Below, piece after piece: positions 60,710 to 64,000 of a stretch of 64,000 bases of DNA; within the stretch, counting starts at the first letter, position 1; each line of letters begins with the position of its first letter. The DNA comes from Okapia johnstoni (Eukaryota > Chordata > Mammalia > Artiodactyla > Giraffidae), in the NCBI GenBank assembly GCA_024291935.2, contig CM044314.1, positions 25,766,001-25,830,000 on the forward strand, given 5' to 3'. The notes beneath the pieces were generated by a model. That model was not told the origin of the DNA. It saw only the letters and a program-made list of their open reading frames with translations, and ran no database searches. The position numbers and the translations under genes were made by a program.

Positions 60710-61290
60710 CTAAAATCAGCTTTATGAGGTATAAGTTATGTAAGGCATAGGTATAAGTTATATTCAGTAACAAATTATTAGCGTGTTATTCTGAGTTTTG
60801 GCAAATGCATACAGTCATACAGTCACACGTTCAAGGTATAACACTTTCATCACCTCACCAAATTCTCTCATGTCCCTTCTTTCGCCAGCCCTGATGTTTT
60901 CTGTCTCTAGAGTACCTTTTCTAGGATGTCACAGAAATGCATACAGTGTGTAGCCTTTTCAGTTGGACTTCTTTCACTTACCATAACACTTCTGAGGGCT
61001 TTTCAGGTTGTTGCGTTTATCAACAACAACTTGCTCCTCCTCACTTCTGAGTGGCATCCATTGTTTGGATGGACCACACATACCAGGTGAAGGACATCTG
61101 GGTTATTTCCAGTTTGGGGCAATTATGCAACAGTTGCTATAAACATCCATCTATGGATGCTTGTGTGGGCCTATGTATTCTTTTTCCTAGGGTATATACT
61201 CAGGAGTGGGTTGCTGAATGATACAGTAAAAGCAGGTTTACCTTTATAAGAAATGACCAAACTTCCTTAAAATGGCTGTGAGACTCCTTC
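60710..61290 (-). mobile_element. Old L1 3' end, antisense
   Basis: AATCAGCTTTATGAGGTATAAG, GTGTAGCCTTTTCAGTTGG and GGCATCCATTGTTTGGATGG follow the antisense L1 order. Diverged. Confidence 0.7.
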
Positions 61291-61593
61291 CAGCAATATC
61301 ACAGCATTCCTGTTGCTTTTCCCCTTGTTTTAGCCACTTGGTAGGCAGGACAGCCAGTCTACAATAGGATACTTCAGGTATATGTATATGATCTCCTAAG
61401 GAATTACTCTTATGCCTGGAGCTTCCTTTCCCAGCAACACCCCCTCCTTCTGTAGCCTGCACGCTAGGTGTGCTCTGCCATTAAACAAACAATCTGTGAA
61501 GGTCAAAAATCTTATGAAAGATGATGTATGCTCAGTTATACTATTTTGGTTTAAGAAGGCTACCACATGGTTTTTATAGTACTAACCATTTCT

Positions 61594-61808
61594 TGGGCTT
61601 CCCTAGTGGCTCAGTGGTAAAGAATTTGCCTGCAATGCAAGAGCCACAGGAGACATGGGTTCGACTCCTTGGTCGGGAAGATCCCCTGGAGAAGGAAATG
61701 GCAACTCACTCCAGTATTGTTGCCTAGAGAATCCCATGGACAGAGGAGCCTGGCAGGTTACAGTCCATGGGGTTATAAGAGTTGGACACGACTTAGTGAC
61801 TAAACCAC
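61594..61808 (+). mobile_element. Bov-tA SINE
   Basis: GGGCTTCCCTAGTGGCTCAGTGG head with a short extra GAGCCACA near 61643, then a BovB-derived tail ending GACACGACTTAGTGACTAAAC. Confidence 0.94.
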
Positions 61809-62586
<778 letters not shown>

Positions 62587-62664
62587 TAGGAGTCCACTTG
62601 GATGGCTTTCTCATTAATTGTACTGGTAATGGGGGGAGATGGAGAAGGAAAGAAAAGTATGTTC

Positions 62665-62978
62665 TTTTTTGTGGTTGCGCTGGGTCTTTGTTGCTGCGTG
62701 TAGGCTTTTCTCTACTTGCAGTGAGCAGGGGTTACTCTATTGTGGTGTGCTGGCTTCTCTTGTTGCAGAGCACAGGCTGTAGGCATGCGAACTTAAGCAG
62801 CTGCAGCACATGGGCTCAGCAGTTGTGGCTCACGGGCTCTAAAGCATAGGCTCAGCAGCTGTGGTGCATGGGCTTAGTTGCCATGCAGCATGTGGGATCT
62901 CCCTGGACCAGGATTGAACCCATATGCCCTGTATTGGTAAGTAGATTCTTATCCACTGCACCATCAAAGAAGTCCTAG
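62665..62978 (-). mobile_element. CHR-2 SINE, antisense
   Basis: TGGTTGCGCTGGGTCTTTG to CACTGCACCATCAAAGAAGTCC, with duplicated GGCTCAGCAG(T/C)TGTGG blocks inside the body. It sits 99 bases after the LRR exon donor. Confidence 0.92.
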
Positions 62979-64000
62979 TAAAATGTTTTAAAGGAGTTTT
63001 CCTCAAAGAAAGTTTCTTCTCCGATACCCCTAAACTGTATCCAAGTTATATCTTGAATATATTCGGTTGTTTTACAAATTTTTGTTTTTTCTACACTTTG
63101 TCCTTAACGCACCCACAGTAGCATCAATGACAAAACTCATATTTAGAATTTATAGAAGAATTTCCTCCCAAGTACCTGAAAACATGTTGAAATATGGTCT
63201 CTTAGTATGTGAGGTATTTCTGGGGGAAAAGGAGAGCTTATTTGGAAACTCTGTTAACATTTTCAGGCCAGCAAGACAAAGCTTCCTTATTTTGTGCAAT
63301 CTGCAAAATCTGGTAAAGAATCCTTCAGCAGGTGGGGTTCTGCAAGAACAAAGAGGCTCAGAAGAAAATCAGCATGGGGATAGGTTGGGCAGAGAGGGAA
63401 AGAGAAAAGCATAGAGTAAACTTTGAAAGAGTCAGATTGAACTAAAATTTTTTTCTAAAAAGGAGAAAAGAGAGTATCAAGGACTTGCCGAAAAACAAAG
63501 GCAGAAGAAAGGAGGAATTTGCATGTGCAAACAACTACTCAAAATTATGTGTGCTTAAAGAGGCCCAAGTAAAACAGGTTACATGGCAGAAAGTCAAACT
63601 TTATCCCCTTGGATGGTTTTCTTCTACTCTTTGGATAAGTCACTGGCCTCTTAGAAGCTCGGCTCCTGGTTCTTATTTACATTCTGGGCTGCAGACGAGA
63701 GAGTTCCAGACACTTGGTGTCCACATTCATGTGAAAGACCTGGAGTCCTGCTTCATGCTAGCTGTCCTTCTGATAGAACAATAGTTGGGACTTGTACATT
63801 TTCTCTATTTGATCAAAAAAGAGGACACTGTAGGAAATAACTTGTTTTTTGTTTGTTTGTTTTGGGATTCTCTGCCTCATTTCCAAACTGCTAAAATTGA
63901 CTTTGAGCATCTTTGAAGTAAATCACTCTGCAACTTTGATAGTACAGGCTAGTTTGGCCAACAAACATGTAACTACAAATGTGGAAATACACTCTCCAGA
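62979..64000 (+). other. ECM2 intron to window end, nothing recognised
   Basis: The 115-codon frame at 63067-63414 and the 99-codon frame at 63485-63784 show no ECM2 or other recognisable peptide. A (GTTT)n run lies at about 63850-63862. Confidence 0.5.

Overview
This is a mammalian nuclear window from a bovid ruminant, cattle-like. The evidence is dense ruminant-type interspersed repeats (BovB/RTE LINEs, Bov-tA and Bov-A2 SINEs, CHR-type tRNA-Glu SINEs, L1 tails) together with spliced exons of three vertebrate genes. The species cannot be fixed from sequence alone. There are no operons or prokaryotic features, and most long open frames are retroelement debris or chance.

Gene content matches the human 9q22.31 neighbourhood (gene order from established knowledge). 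The last two coding exons of IPPK, inositol-pentakisphosphate 2-kinase, lie on the + strand at 6606-6685 and 9326-9551. The last three coding exons of CENPP, a centromere protein, lie on the - strand at 13790-13711, 12588-12497 and 12153-12023. The two genes converge tail to tail and their candidate poly(A) signals cross over, so the mature 3' ends probably overlap. The rest of CENPP must lie beyond the right edge, so everything from 13791 to 64000 is probably one large CENPP intron. ECM2, an extracellular-matrix leucine-rich-repeat protein, starts on the + strand inside that intron. Its first coding exon is 55295-55607, the acidic/RGD exon is 59906-60490 and the first LRR exon is 62450-62565. 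The remaining LRR exons lie off the right edge.

Layout: 1-6600 is BovB, L1 and CHR SINE material in an IPPK intron. 6600-13800 is the IPPK/CENPP gene end. 13800-31500 is old L1, MIR and CHR/Bov-tA SINEs. 31545-35620 is a near full-length but dead BovB. 35.6-38.7 kb is mostly unique sequence ending in a striking 89-bp-arm hairpin beside an L1. 38.9-41.5 kb is an L1 carrying a Bov-tA and abutting a rearranged antisense BovB. 41.5-55 kb is SINE-rich. 55.3-64 kb is the 5' half of ECM2.

The observation most worth checking is that the ECM2 exon expected between the signal-peptide exon and the acidic exon, which encodes the von Willebrand factor C domain in other mammals, is not visible in 55608-59905. 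The flanking exons are both phase 1 and splice together in frame. Other notable signals are the long perfect-type hairpin at 38717-38923, a displaced RT block inside the BovB, a triple 11-bp target repeat around two SINE units, an ATGA-overlapping uORF and a CAGTAG tandem acceptor in ECM2.
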